From NCBI GenBank assembly GCA_024346835.1, contig AP024866.1:992001-1056000 (forward strand): a DNA stretch of 64,000 bases, read 5' to 3'. The translations under genes and the position numbers were made by a program. Below, one piece after another: positions 34,965-42,986 of this stretch. A model generated the notes under the pieces. That model was not told the origin of the DNA and did no database searches. It saw nothing but the letters and a program-made list of their open reading frames with translations. How positions within the stretch are numbered: the stretch's first letter is position 1; each line of letters opens with the position of its first letter. The DNA is from Vibrio comitans (GTDB lineage: Bacteria; Pseudomonadota; Gammaproteobacteria; Enterobacterales; Vibrionaceae).

Positions 34965-36212
34965 TTAGAAGCTGTGGCTGTACTGAAGACCAACTAGGAT
35001 TGCGTCTGCACGAGTTGTCGCAAGTACCGCGCCACCTTCCTCTGATACTGCTTCATCAGAGCCAATTAGGTAGGTAATACCAAAGTCCATGTTTGAATCA
35101 TCGCTGAAGTGGTATGTTGCACCCGCAGAAATCCAGTTACGGTCTGAATCAGGTACTGAGATAGAAGTGATCTCGTCTTGGGCACTAGTATCATGCATGT
35201 AACCTGTACGTAGAGTTACTTTGTCGTTCAAGTACCACGTACCACCGATTGCGAAGTGCCAGCCATCTTGCCATTCATATGGTTTTGAGTAAGTACCATC
35301 TGGGATACCAGCAAGCGAGCGAGTAGGATCTAGGTTTTCGAAGTCGATCTTGTCGAATGCACTCCAACCAATCCACTGTACTGAGTAGTGTACTGCGAAT
35401 GCTGTCTCGTTTATACGATGGTAACCAGAGAACTCAGCCATGTCAGGTAGAGGAAGCGTTAATTTTTGTCCATGATCATCTTCAGCTTCGATTTCTGGGC
35501 TGTAACGATATGAGAGACCGAAACGGTTATTTTCATTCAACTCATAAACAGTACCGACATTGAACCCAACGCCCCAACCATCAGCATCTTGAATGTTTAC
35601 AAGTTGAACTGCTGGTGGCAAGTTTAGCTCTTGAGCTCCGCGGCGGATAGTTCCTTTACCGTAGATGATGTCTAGACCGGCACCGAAACTCCATTGTTCA
35701 TTTAGGCGATAAGAACCAGATAGACCAATGTTCATACTTAGTATGTCAGTTTCGCCACCAAATGCTGAATTGTTCCAATAGTCACTACCAGAAAAATCAG
35801 TGCTTGTACCAAAGTTAGAGTAAGCATTAACACCCCAGGCAAACTTATCGTTCACAGGAACGATTAAGTGAATGTTTGGCGCAATAGATGTACCGCCAAC
35901 ATCGTCATAGCCCGGAAGAGGCACGTAGCCGCCTGCATCTTGGCTAAAGCCTTGAGCATCTTTAACCGAAATATCAGTAATAATCGCTTCGAAACCAAGA
36001 GACAAAGAAGTTTTATCAAAAAGGGCCATTGTCGCTGGGTTACGAGCCATAGAAGACGCGTTATCTGCGATTACTGCGTCACCTGCAAATGCACGACCAA
36101 TACCTGTCGCTGATTGTGCGTTAAGTTGAAAGCCTGCAGCGTGCGCCTGAGAAGTGGTCGCAGCAACTGCAACTGCAAGTAGAGAGCGTTTAAGAATACG
36201 CGTCTTATTCAT
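34965..36212 (-). CDS. fadL: FadL-family outer-membrane long-chain fatty acid transporter
   Basis: A 415-residue outer-membrane barrel of the FadL/TodX family. The signal peptide ends at AHA, and the mature N-terminus AGFQLNAQSATGIGRAFAGDAVIADNASSMARNPATM contains the hatch-domain signature (NPA). The protein ends with an aromatic residue (QYSHSF). It takes up exogenous long-chain fatty acids. Vibrio chromosomes usually carry more than one fadL-type gene, so paralogue identity is open. A FadR-like site lies upstream (36306-36322). Next upstream on the same strand is the sigma/DUF3379 pair. Confidence 0.9.
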   Translation of the reverse strand: MNKTRILKRSLLAVAVAATTSQAHAAGFQLNAQSATGIGRAFAGDAVIADNASSMARNPATMALFDKTSLSLGFEAIITDISVKDAQGFSQDAGGYVPLPGYDDVGGTSIAPNIHLIVPVNDKFAWGVNAYSNFGTSTDFSGSDYWNNSAFGGETDILSMNIGLSGSYRLNEQWSFGAGLDIIYGKGTIRRGAQELNLPPAVQLVNIQDADGWGVGFNVGTVYELNENNRFGLSYRYSPEIEAEDDHGQKLTLPLPDMAEFSGYHRINETAFAVHYSVQWIGWSAFDKIDFENLDPTRSLAGIPDGTYSKPYEWQDGWHFAIGGTWYLNDKVTLRTGYMHDTSAQDEITSISVPDSDRNWISAGATYHFSDDSNMDFGITYLIGSDEAVSEEGGAVLATTRADAILVGLQYSHSF

Positions 36213-36305
36213 GAATAATTTCCTTATGGTTTTACGCCAAAATCCTAGCGTATCAACCGGTCTTGAATGTCGAAGTCGGCTGATACTATTGATTATTATA
36301 AAATT

Positions 36306-36322
36306 AACAACTCAGACCACTA
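36306..36322 (-). promoter_or_regulatory. Putative FadR site upstream of fadL
   Basis: AACAACTCAGACCACTA shares 11 of 16 fixed positions with the FadR consensus AACTGGTCnGACCAGTT. It overlaps a possible -35 element (TTGTTA, minus strand), with TAGTAT 16 bp further. Assigned by eye only. Confidence 0.4.
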
Positions 36323-36443
36323 CCTAAAATGGCTAAATTGTTTAGTTTTGCGAGCAAGATGGTGCAATATCTCTGTAATATCGCAATTCTTAGAGTTATT
36401 GCTCTAAATCAATTATTGATAAGAAAAATAGGTCAGAAATGAT

Positions 36444-36475
36444 AACCCCTTAACAATTATGAACTGTAAGGGGTT
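36444..36475 (-). terminator. Hairpin after the DUF3379 gene
   Basis: The stem AACCCCTTA / TAAGGGGTT with a 14-nt loop region lies 22 bp after the stop codon on the minus strand. The T-run is weak, so termination may be partial. Confidence 0.5.
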
Positions 36476-36496
36476 GAAATTATTGAGGTATTATAT

Positions 36497-37219
36497 TTAT
36501 GAAATGGGTGATATGATGCTTGCTAACCGCTCGGCAACACTTGCAACATCCTCGTCACTGTCGCCAACGAGTATCATAGAAGCAGTACCAATGGGAACTA
36601 CAGTGCCGGACATCTGGTTTTCACTAAAGTTCACTGCATGATCTGAGCTGATATTGGTAATAAATAGGGTAATTCGCCCTTTTTCACCCTGGAAAACCAT
36701 GTGCAATGCGTTACTTTCACCAAAGCCACAGTGATTCAGGTAGTACACGTGGTACGGAAAACTCTCACTAAACTGATACGCAAACGGCGTTAGCTTGGTA
36801 TTGATTTGGCTAGAGTCAACCTGCTCATCGAGCTTGTCAGTAAATGGGCTTTCAGTAATCACATGTTGCACGGCTTCATCGGCAAGACTGGCATGAGCAG
36901 CAGGCACTATATTTGGTGACCAATTTAGCTGTCCAATCATAATCCCAGCAGCAAATGCGACAGAGGCGGCAACCGCTAGGCTACGTTTGGCAAAGTTTGG
37001 GCGCACCACGTTATCTTCAGTACTCTGATTAAACAAAATCTTATCAGCCAAACTCTCTGGCACATCGACACGCATTGCCTGTTCTATTCTTGCGTCAAGA
37101 TTTAACACGTCATCGGCAAACTTGGCATTGTTGTCATTGTTTGCGATGGCGCTGAGTAGATCTTCGTCTCGCGCTTTCGGGTCAGACATGATGCGGCGGC
37201 GAAATTCTAAATCATCCAT
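36497..37219 (-). CDS. DUF3379-type membrane protein, probable anti-sigma factor
   Basis: A 240-residue protein with a charged N-terminal cytoplasmic part (residues 1-79), a single membrane segment at about 80-98 (SLAVAASVAFAAGIMIGQL) and a periplasmic domain. The start overlaps the end of the sigma gene by 8 bp, as in many sigma/anti-sigma pairs. I recognise the DUF3379 family from its arrangement and the C-terminal domain (PYHVYYLNHCGFGESNALHMV). The anti-sigma role is inferred from coupling and topology. Confidence 0.75.
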   Translation of the reverse strand: MDDLEFRRRIMSDPKARDEDLLSAIANNDNNAKFADDVLNLDARIEQAMRVDVPESLADKILFNQSTEDNVVRPNFAKRSLAVAASVAFAAGIMIGQLNWSPNIVPAAHASLADEAVQHVITESPFTDKLDEQVDSSQINTKLTPFAYQFSESFPYHVYYLNHCGFGESNALHMVFQGEKGRITLFITNISSDHAVNFSENQMSGTVVPIGTASMILVGDSDEDVASVAERLASIISPIS

Positions 37220-37793
37220 TTTGCCTCCCCTGATTTGAAGTTGATGAATCGAGTAATTCTTTAAGTTGGTTTCTAGCCCTAAAAAGTCGAGTCATCACAG
37301 TGTTTTTATTTAGGTCTAATATGTCGCCGATCTCTTCTCCGCTGAATCCACCAACTACTTGGAGGAATAACGGTTCCCTATATTCGAGGTCAAGGCGCAT
37401 TATCTGAGCTTGAAGCCACTCACTTTGATGAAAGCCGTCGTCGCTACTGTGGCCTTCGTTGCCTGGATCATCGATATCAACAAGATCGAGTTGCTTTCTT
37501 TCGAAGCGTCGAGCATTCTCTCGTCGAAGTATTGTGATGAGCCATGACTTAGCAGCTTTGTCATCTTGCAAAGAGTCCAGTGCCTTCCACGCTCTTAAAC
37601 AGGTTTCTTGTACAAGATCTTCCGCAACGGAGCGATCTTTACACAACCAGTATGCATAGCGAAATAGGTCTCGATGATAAGCGCGAACGAGCGCTTCGTA
37701 TTTTCTTTGTTTATCCATATTAGAGTCGACCGGAGAGGTCGAACTTTTCTTTCGAGATTTTTCTTTTTTGTCGAAAATCCGTAGTATTGCCAC
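37212..37793 (-). CDS. Sigma-70 family (ECF-type) RNA polymerase sigma factor
   Basis: A 193-residue sigma factor with region 2 (LFRYAYWLCKDRSVAEDLVQETCLRAWK, residues about 42-70) and region 4 (EPLFLQVVGGFSGEEIGDILDLNKNTVMTRLFRARNQL, about 139-176). It lacks region 1.1 and 3. The start is a GTG at 37793 behind AAGGAGG. An internal ATG at 37718 (MDKQRKYEAL) lacks a ribosome site. Its position between fadL and fadI is conserved in Vibrio as I remember it, but its regulon is not known to me. Confidence 0.85.
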   Translation of the reverse strand: MAILRIFDKKEKSRKKSSTSPVDSNMDKQRKYEALVRAYHRDLFRYAYWLCKDRSVAEDLVQETCLRAWKALDSLQDDKAAKSWLITILRRENARRFERKQLDLVDIDDPGNEGHSSDDGFHQSEWLQAQIMRLDLEYREPLFLQVVGGFSGEEIGDILDLNKNTVMTRLFRARNQLKELLDSSTSNQGRQNG

Positions 37794-37920
37794 ACAACCT
37801 CCTTGGTTTATGCGCGCTTGTTACATTCACTGTAACTATAACAGTGAAAAAATTGATCTACTTCAAAGAATGAATGCTCAGTTTCCCTATAGTACACTCG
37901 GTCATCTGGTGAACATATAG

Positions 37921-38109
37921 TTGCAAACATACCGTTGCATATTGTAAACCCACTCAAGTGACAGTTTCCTTTTAGGCTGACTTCAATCTCTCACTTAACC
38001 TTTTGCCTTTTGGCTATTCACCATTTTTTAGTGAGATTTGATGATACAGTGAGTAGTACACTGTATTAACAGTACTTTATAACCGCACCCTAGGGTGCGG
38101 TTTTTTTTT
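37921..38109 (+). ncRNA. Candidate small RNA upstream of fadI
   Basis: A very strong terminator at 38081-38109 has no gene before it on this strand. A possible promoter is TTGCAA (37921) and TGTAAA (37943), with a 16-bp spacer. The transcript would start near 37955 and be about 155 nt long. Before the terminator it carries a hairpin ATACAGTG / CACTGTAT (38044-38066). This combination is typical of Hfq-binding small RNAs. The fadI promoter lies after the terminator, so this is not simply the fadI leader. Start position is uncertain. Confidence 0.4.
38081..38109 (+). terminator. Strong rho-independent terminator without an upstream gene
   Basis: The perfect 10-bp stem AACCGCACCC / GGGTGCGGTT runs into nine T on the plus strand only. 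Confidence 0.9.
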
Positions 38110-38139
38110 GCTTAAGATCTAGTTTGCTCATTTTATGTT

Positions 38140-38167
38140 TTGATTTCATTAACATTCTGATTACAAT
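38140..38167 (+). promoter_or_regulatory. Putative promoter of fadIJ
   Basis: TTGATT at 38140 and TACAAT at 38162 are separated by 16 bp. The predicted start of transcription near 38174 falls within the FadR-like site. Confidence 0.5.
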
Positions 38168-38171
38168 GGTC

Positions 38172-38186
38172 GAGGTCTGACCACTT
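38172..38186 (+). promoter_or_regulatory. Putative FadR operator of fadIJ
   Basis: GAGGTCTGACCACTT contains the perfect palindrome GGTC-T-GACC of the FadR consensus. Its position over the predicted transcription start suits repression relieved by long-chain acyl-CoA. Confidence 0.6.
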
Positions 38187-38201
38187 AATTAAGGATGTGT
38201 G

Positions 38202-39509
38202 ATGGGATTACAACAGTTGACGACCCGACAGGGAGATAGGGTGGCAGTAGTCGCAGGGCTTCGAACGCCCTTTGCTAGACAAAGCACAGAACTCAAAGAT
38301 GTGCCTGCACTAGATCTCGGTAAGATGGTAGTGAGCGAAATGCTTGCGCGTACAGAGATCGACCCGTCTATGATAGAGCAGGTCGTTTTTGGTCAAGTCA
38401 TTCAAATGCCTGCTGCTCCCAACATTGCTCGTGAGATTGTACTGGGTACCGGCATGGATATTAATACAGATGCTTACAGTGTCACGCGTGCTTGTGCAAC
38501 TAGTTTTCAAGCTACGGCGAACGTTGTAGAGTCAATTCTCGCGGGAAATATAGAGGTGGGTATTGCTGGTGGAGCAGATTCATCGTCAGTGCTCCCTATT
38601 GGCGTGACCAAGTCTCTTGCTTCAAATCTCTTAGCTCTTAGTAAAGCTCGCTCGCTATCACAAAAGCTAAAAATCGTCAGTGGCTTCAAGATGAAAGACT
38701 TGATGCCTGTTCCGCCTGCTGTTGCTGAATACTCTACGGGATTGTCCATGGGACAAACGGCAGAGCAAATGGCGAAGACCCATTCTATCTCTCGAGAAGA
38801 TCAAGATGCTTTGGCGCATCGCTCTCATGCTTTTGCCGCAGAGGCATGGAATGAAGGTAAGATCCGCGATGAAGTGATGACGGCCTATCCAGAACCTTAT
38901 AAAAAGTGGATTGATACCGACAACAACATTCGTTTTGATTCCACGATTGAAGGCTACGCCAAATTAAGACCCGCATTTGACCGTCAATTTGGCTCGGTAA
39001 CGGCAGCCAATGCCACGCCTCTTACTGATGGCGCCGCTGCGATCATGCTGATGACAGAAAGTAAAGCAAAAGCACTTGGGCTCGAGATCCTCGGCTACAT
39101 TCGTTCCTATGCGTTTTCAGCCACAGGTGTTGAGAAAGACATGTTAATGGGGCCTTCGTATGCAACGCCGATGGCACTAGACCGTGCTGGTATTTCGTTA
39201 AATGATTTAACGCTGATCGATATGCACGAAGCTTTCGCCGCTCAAGCCCTAGCGAATATGAAGATGTTTGCTAGCGATAAATTCGCGCGCGATAAATTGG
39301 GAAGAGATAAAGCGATTGGCGAAATTGATATGGATAAGTTTAACGTGTTGGGTGGCTCCATTGCTTACGGTCACCCATTTGCTGCGACCGGTGCTCGTAT
39401 GATTACGCAAACCCTAAGAGAGCTCAAACGACGAGGTGGAGGCCTCGGCCTTAATACGGCATGTGCTGCTGGTGGACTGGGTGCTGCGATGATCTTGGAG
39501 GTGGAATAA
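38202..39509 (+). CDS. fadI: FadI, 3-ketoacyl-CoA thiolase
   Basis: A 435-residue thiolase. The acyl-accepting Cys98 lies in RACATSFQA, and the C-terminal catalytic motifs are [24 protein letters not shown] and NTACAAGG. It cleaves 3-ketoacyl-CoA to acetyl-CoA and a shortened acyl-CoA in beta-oxidation. The ATG at 38202 is chosen over GTG 38199, because AAGGA (38191-38195) has better spacing. The stop overlaps the fadJ ATG (TAATG). Confidence 0.93.
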   Translation: MGLQQLTTRQGDRVAVVAGLRTPFARQSTELKDVPALDLGKMVVSEMLARTEIDPSMIEQVVFGQVIQMPAAPNIAREIVLGTGMDINTDAYSVTRACATSFQATANVVESILAGNIEVGIAGGADSSSVLPIGVTKSLASNLLALSKARSLSQKLKIVSGFKMKDLMPVPPAVAEYSTGLSMGQTAEQMAKTHSISREDQDALAHRSHAFAAEAWNEGKIRDEVMTAYPEPYKKWIDTDNNIRFDSTIEGYAKLRPAFDRQFGSVTAANATPLTDGAAAIMLMTESKAKALGLEILGYIRSYAFSATGVEKDMLMGPSYATPMALDRAGISLNDLTLIDMHEAFAAQALANMKMFASDKFARDKLGRDKAIGEIDMDKFNVLGGSIAYGHPFAATGARMITQTLRELKRRGGGLGLNTACAAGGLGAAMILEVE

Positions 39510-41620
39510 TGAGCGAGACTAAAACATTTAATCTAACCATAGATTCAGAGCAGTTGGCTTGGCTATCAATTGATGTGCAGGGTGAGAAGATGAACACCTT
39601 GCAAGCGGCATTTGCTGACGAGATGAATGATATCTTGGCGCAACTTGACCAAAAGAAATCAGAAATTACAGGCCTAATTGTTTACTCCCTTAAACCGGAC
39701 AATTTTGTGGCTGGCGCCGATGTGAGAATGCTCGATGCATGCAGCACCGCAGAGCAAGCGACAGAGCTTGCAACGACAGGTCAGCAGATGTTTGCAAGAT
39801 TGGGTGAGTTTCCCTTCTCTGTGGTATCTGCCATTCATGGCCCGTGCCTTGGCGGTGGATTAGAGCTAGCGTTAGCCTGTGACTATAGAGTATGCAGCGA
39901 TGATGATATTACTCGCTTAGGCTTACCCGAAGTTCAACTAGGTTTATTGCCAGGCTCTGGCGGGACTCAGCGCTTGCCTCGTTTGATTGGTCTTATGGCA
40001 TCACTTGATTTGATCCTAACCGGTAAACAAGTACGTGCGAAGAAGGCGAAGAAATTGGGCCTTGTAGATGCCAGCGTTCCTCAAAGTATTTTGATGGATG
40101 TAGCAAAGACCTACGCTACGAAATCTAAACCAAAACGCAAAGCGCCAGCAAAAGAGAAATTAATCTCTAGTATTGGTTTGAGCCGTAAGGTGATTTTTGA
40201 CCAAGCCGCGAAGAAAACCAACCAAAAGACGCGTGGTAACTATCCAGCGGCTGACAAAATTCTAGAAGTAATGCAGTTTGGCCTAGATAAAGGCTTTGCA
40301 AAAGGGCTAGAAAAAGAAGCGCTAGAATTTGGCAAGCTGGTGATGACCTCTGAATCAAAAGCGCTGCGTTCTTTGTTTTTTGCGACCACAGAAATGAAGA
40401 AAGAGCACTTTGGCAATGCTGTGCCTGCAGAGGTTAAGCAAGTGGGTGTCCTTGGTGGTGGTTTGATGGGCGCGGGTATTGCGCATGTCTCATTGGCTAA
40501 AGCTAAGCTACCTGTGAATCTTAAAGATGTGTCGCAGGATGGCGTGCTCAATGCGCTTGGTTACAACTACAAGTTATTCAATAAGCAGCGCAAGCGTCGT
40601 ATTCTTTCTAAAGCGCAGTTGCAATCTAAAATGTCTCAGCTTCGTGGCGGAACTGACTATTTAGGATTCAATAAAGCTCAGGTAGTCATTGAAGCGGTGT
40701 TTGAAGACCTAGCGCTGAAACAAAGCATGGTGCAAGAGATTGAAAACGAGTGTTCTGACAGCACGATCTTTGCTTCAAACACTTCATCTTTGCCTATTCA
40801 TCAGATAGCGGAAGGGGCTCAAAGGCCAGAGAACATAGTCGGCCTGCATTACTTTAGCCCTGCTGAGAAAATGCCGTTAGTTGAGGTAATACCTCATGCC
40901 ACAACCTCTGATGAAACCGTTGCAACTGTGGTTGCCTTAGCGCGTAAGCAGGGCAAAACGCCGATTGTGGTCAAAGATACCGCCGGATTCTATGTGAACC
41001 GTATTCTTGCGCCTTATATGAATGAAGCTGCTCAAGTATTAATGGCAGAGCAAGAAATTGAGCATATTGATAATGCCTTGCTCAACTTCGGTTTCCCTGT
41101 TGGCCCTATTACCCTGCTCGATGAGGTTGGTGTGGATATTGGCGCCAAGATCATGCCTATTTTAGTCAAAGAGCTAGGGGAGCGATTCCAAGGCCCAGAT
41201 CTGTTCGACACCTTGCTTAACGATGGCCGTAAAGGTAGGAAAGTAGGCAAAGGCTTCTATCAATACAAAGGCAAAGATAAGAAGGTCGACAAATCTGTGT
41301 ATGGATTATTGAAATTGACGCCTTCCCGAAGCCTATCCGAAGAGGACATTGCCCTTCGTTGCACTATTCCACTGCTCAATGAGGCGGTACGCTGTCTTGA
41401 TGAAGGGATCATTGCGAGCGCCAGAGATGGTGATATCGGTGCAATCTTTGGTATTGGCTTTCCACCATTTACCGGTGGGCCGTTTAGGTTTATTGATACC
41501 TACGGCTTGCAGAACTTGATCGAGAAGATGAACCAGTTTGAGCTTAAGTTTGGCGAGCGATTTAAACCGTGCCAGGGCTTACTTGATAGGTTGGAATCTG
41601 GAGAGACGTTTTACAGCTGA
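39509..41620 (+). CDS. fadJ: FadJ, multifunctional fatty acid oxidation complex alpha subunit
   Basis: A 703-residue fusion. The N-terminal crotonase domain has enoyl-CoA hydratase motifs ([47 protein letters not shown]). The C-terminal part is 3-hydroxyacyl-CoA dehydrogenase, with the NAD loop [13 protein letters not shown] near residue 313 and [15 protein letters not shown] downstream. With FadI it forms the beta-oxidation complex. The longer frame upstream to 39461 is read-through; GGAGGTGGA precedes the ATG at 39509. Confidence 0.94.
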   Translation: MSETKTFNLTIDSEQLAWLSIDVQGEKMNTLQAAFADEMNDILAQLDQKKSEITGLIVYSLKPDNFVAGADVRMLDACSTAEQATELATTGQQMFARLGEFPFSVVSAIHGPCLGGGLELALACDYRVCSDDDITRLGLPEVQLGLLPGSGGTQRLPRLIGLMASLDLILTGKQVRAKKAKKLGLVDASVPQSILMDVAKTYATKSKPKRKAPAKEKLISSIGLSRKVIFDQAAKKTNQKTRGNYPAADKILEVMQFGLDKGFAKGLEKEALEFGKLVMTSESKALRSLFFATTEMKKEHFGNAVPAEVKQVGVLGGGLMGAGIAHVSLAKAKLPVNLKDVSQDGVLNALGYNYKLFNKQRKRRILSKAQLQSKMSQLRGGTDYLGFNKAQVVIEAVFEDLALKQSMVQEIENECSDSTIFASNTSSLPIHQIAEGAQRPENIVGLHYFSPAEKMPLVEVIPHATTSDETVATVVALARKQGKTPIVVKDTAGFYVNRILAPYMNEAAQVLMAEQEIEHIDNALLNFGFPVGPITLLDEVGVDIGAKIMPILVKELGERFQGPDLFDTLLNDGRKGRKVGKGFYQYKGKDKKVDKSVYGLLKLTPSRSLSEEDIALRCTIPLLNEAVRCLDEGIIASARDGDIGAIFGIGFPPFTGGPFRFIDTYGLQNLIEKMNQFELKFGERFKPCQGLLDRLESGETFYS

Positions 41621-41649
41621 TGCTTAGTCAATAACAAGTCAATTGAATA

Positions 41650-41680
41650 GGCGTAACTCTGATGAGAGTTGCGCCTTTTT
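41650..41680 (+). terminator. Rho-independent terminator of fadIJ
   Basis: An 11-bp stem (GGCGTAACTCT / AGAGTTGCGCC, one T-G pair, GATG loop) is followed by a T-run. Confidence 0.85.
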
Positions 41681-41717
41681 TAACTCCCTTGACAGGGGCA
41701 CACCTACTAGACCCTCG

Positions 41718-42881
41718 CTATCTCTCAATCTTCGGCGAATAAATAGAATAAGCCGTGATTTGCCCTGCCATAATGGCGGAGAACATAAATAGAGCTGATA
41801 ACCCAATGCTGGGTATCGGTAGAATTGATTGTTCAAACACAGATTCACTGGCACTGACCAGAACCCGGCTACCGGGTACTAAGATAATAATGCCTTGTAG
41901 AATGTAGATGGAACCGGTCAAGTTCATCTTCTTTGCAATCCACGTGCCGTAGAGGGTGATGATTACTGTTGTCAGCCAAGTTCCTACAATCCAGCCACTG
42001 CCAAATCCTAAATAATATGGCCCCCACATCCCCAGCACTGCAACAGGGAGCCCTAGCAGCATATCTCTTGGCTGGGCGTTGAATATGATGCCGATAGCGA
42101 TAGATATAAGAGGCAAGCCTGCGATATGCATCCATGTGGGCACATCATTGGTATAGGTTAGCGAATCGCTCATGCCCCATATTGCTTCTCCCACTTGAAC
42201 GCCCATGAAGATGCCAATGAAGAGTTTTATTAAGGTCAGTGCGCTTTGCCCAAGTAAACTGGTACCGGAAACAAGATCGTTGAAAGCTAGACATTCGAGT
42301 GAGTTGGCAATAGACAAACCGGGCACAAATAGCACGATCGCGGCGATACATAATGCATACACAGGAATGGGCAGCCCTAAGCTACTCAATCCTGCGACAC
42401 AAATACCAGTCAGAAATGCTGCAATAAATTCTACTGCAATGGTACGACGTCCCCGCAGCACCATTTGACAGCCCCAAACCATAAACCCAAGAAACACGGA
42501 GCAGATGATGGCCTCAAGGGTGCTACCAATCAGCATCAGATAAGCAGGAGGAATAGACATGTTTGCTAGAGCTACAGCCCAAATAGGGTAGCGAAACGGT
42601 TCTTGTTTGGTAGCGCCACTGGGTCTGCGCAAACGTTGTATGGTTTGAGCAAGGAGACTGAGATCGATAGAAGCGGGTGGTAGGCGCTTCATAATGACTT
42701 TATTGTTGTCTTCAGGAAACTGGTAATTAATCGAGGTTGGCAGTGCCTGCACCATAACTTGAACGTTATGTTGCTTCGCGTAATGTTGCGTGAATTTTTC
42801 TACTTTGTAGGGTGGGCAACCACTCTTATGAAGGGTGTTTCCAAATTCAACTATCCTGTCGAACATTTCTCGCTGGGGCAT
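41718..42881 (-). CDS. Threonine/serine exporter family protein (ThrE-type, fused DUF1212/DUF3815)
   Basis: A 387-residue protein. A cytoplasmic N-terminal part (VEFGNTLHKSGCPPYKVEKF; the conserved ThrE start) is followed by about ten hydrophobic segments. In many bacteria the two halves are separate proteins (YjjP and YjjB); here they are joined, as in ThrE of Corynebacterium. ThrE exports threonine and serine, and YjjPB of E. coli exports succinate, so the substrate is open. ATG 42881 is chosen over a TTG at 42893; neither has a good ribosome site. Confidence 0.8.
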   Translation of the reverse strand: MPQREMFDRIVEFGNTLHKSGCPPYKVEKFTQHYAKQHNVQVMVQALPTSINYQFPEDNNKVIMKRLPPASIDLSLLAQTIQRLRRPSGATKQEPFRYPIWAVALANMSIPPAYLMLIGSTLEAIICSVFLGFMVWGCQMVLRGRRTIAVEFIAAFLTGICVAGLSSLGLPIPVYALCIAAIVLFVPGLSIANSLECLAFNDLVSGTSLLGQSALTLIKLFIGIFMGVQVGEAIWGMSDSLTYTNDVPTWMHIAGLPLISIAIGIIFNAQPRDMLLGLPVAVLGMWGPYYLGFGSGWIVGTWLTTVIITLYGTWIAKKMNLTGSIYILQGIIILVPGSRVLVSASESVFEQSILPIPSIGLSALFMFSAIMAGQITAYSIYSPKIER

Positions 42882-42986
42882 GACTAGTAACAAAGAAGAT
42901 TAACAATGTCGCGAATGTACCAGATAAACAGCATCAAAGCCAAAAGATGCGATTAGCTTTGATACTGTTTGTATTTCAATCCGTTG

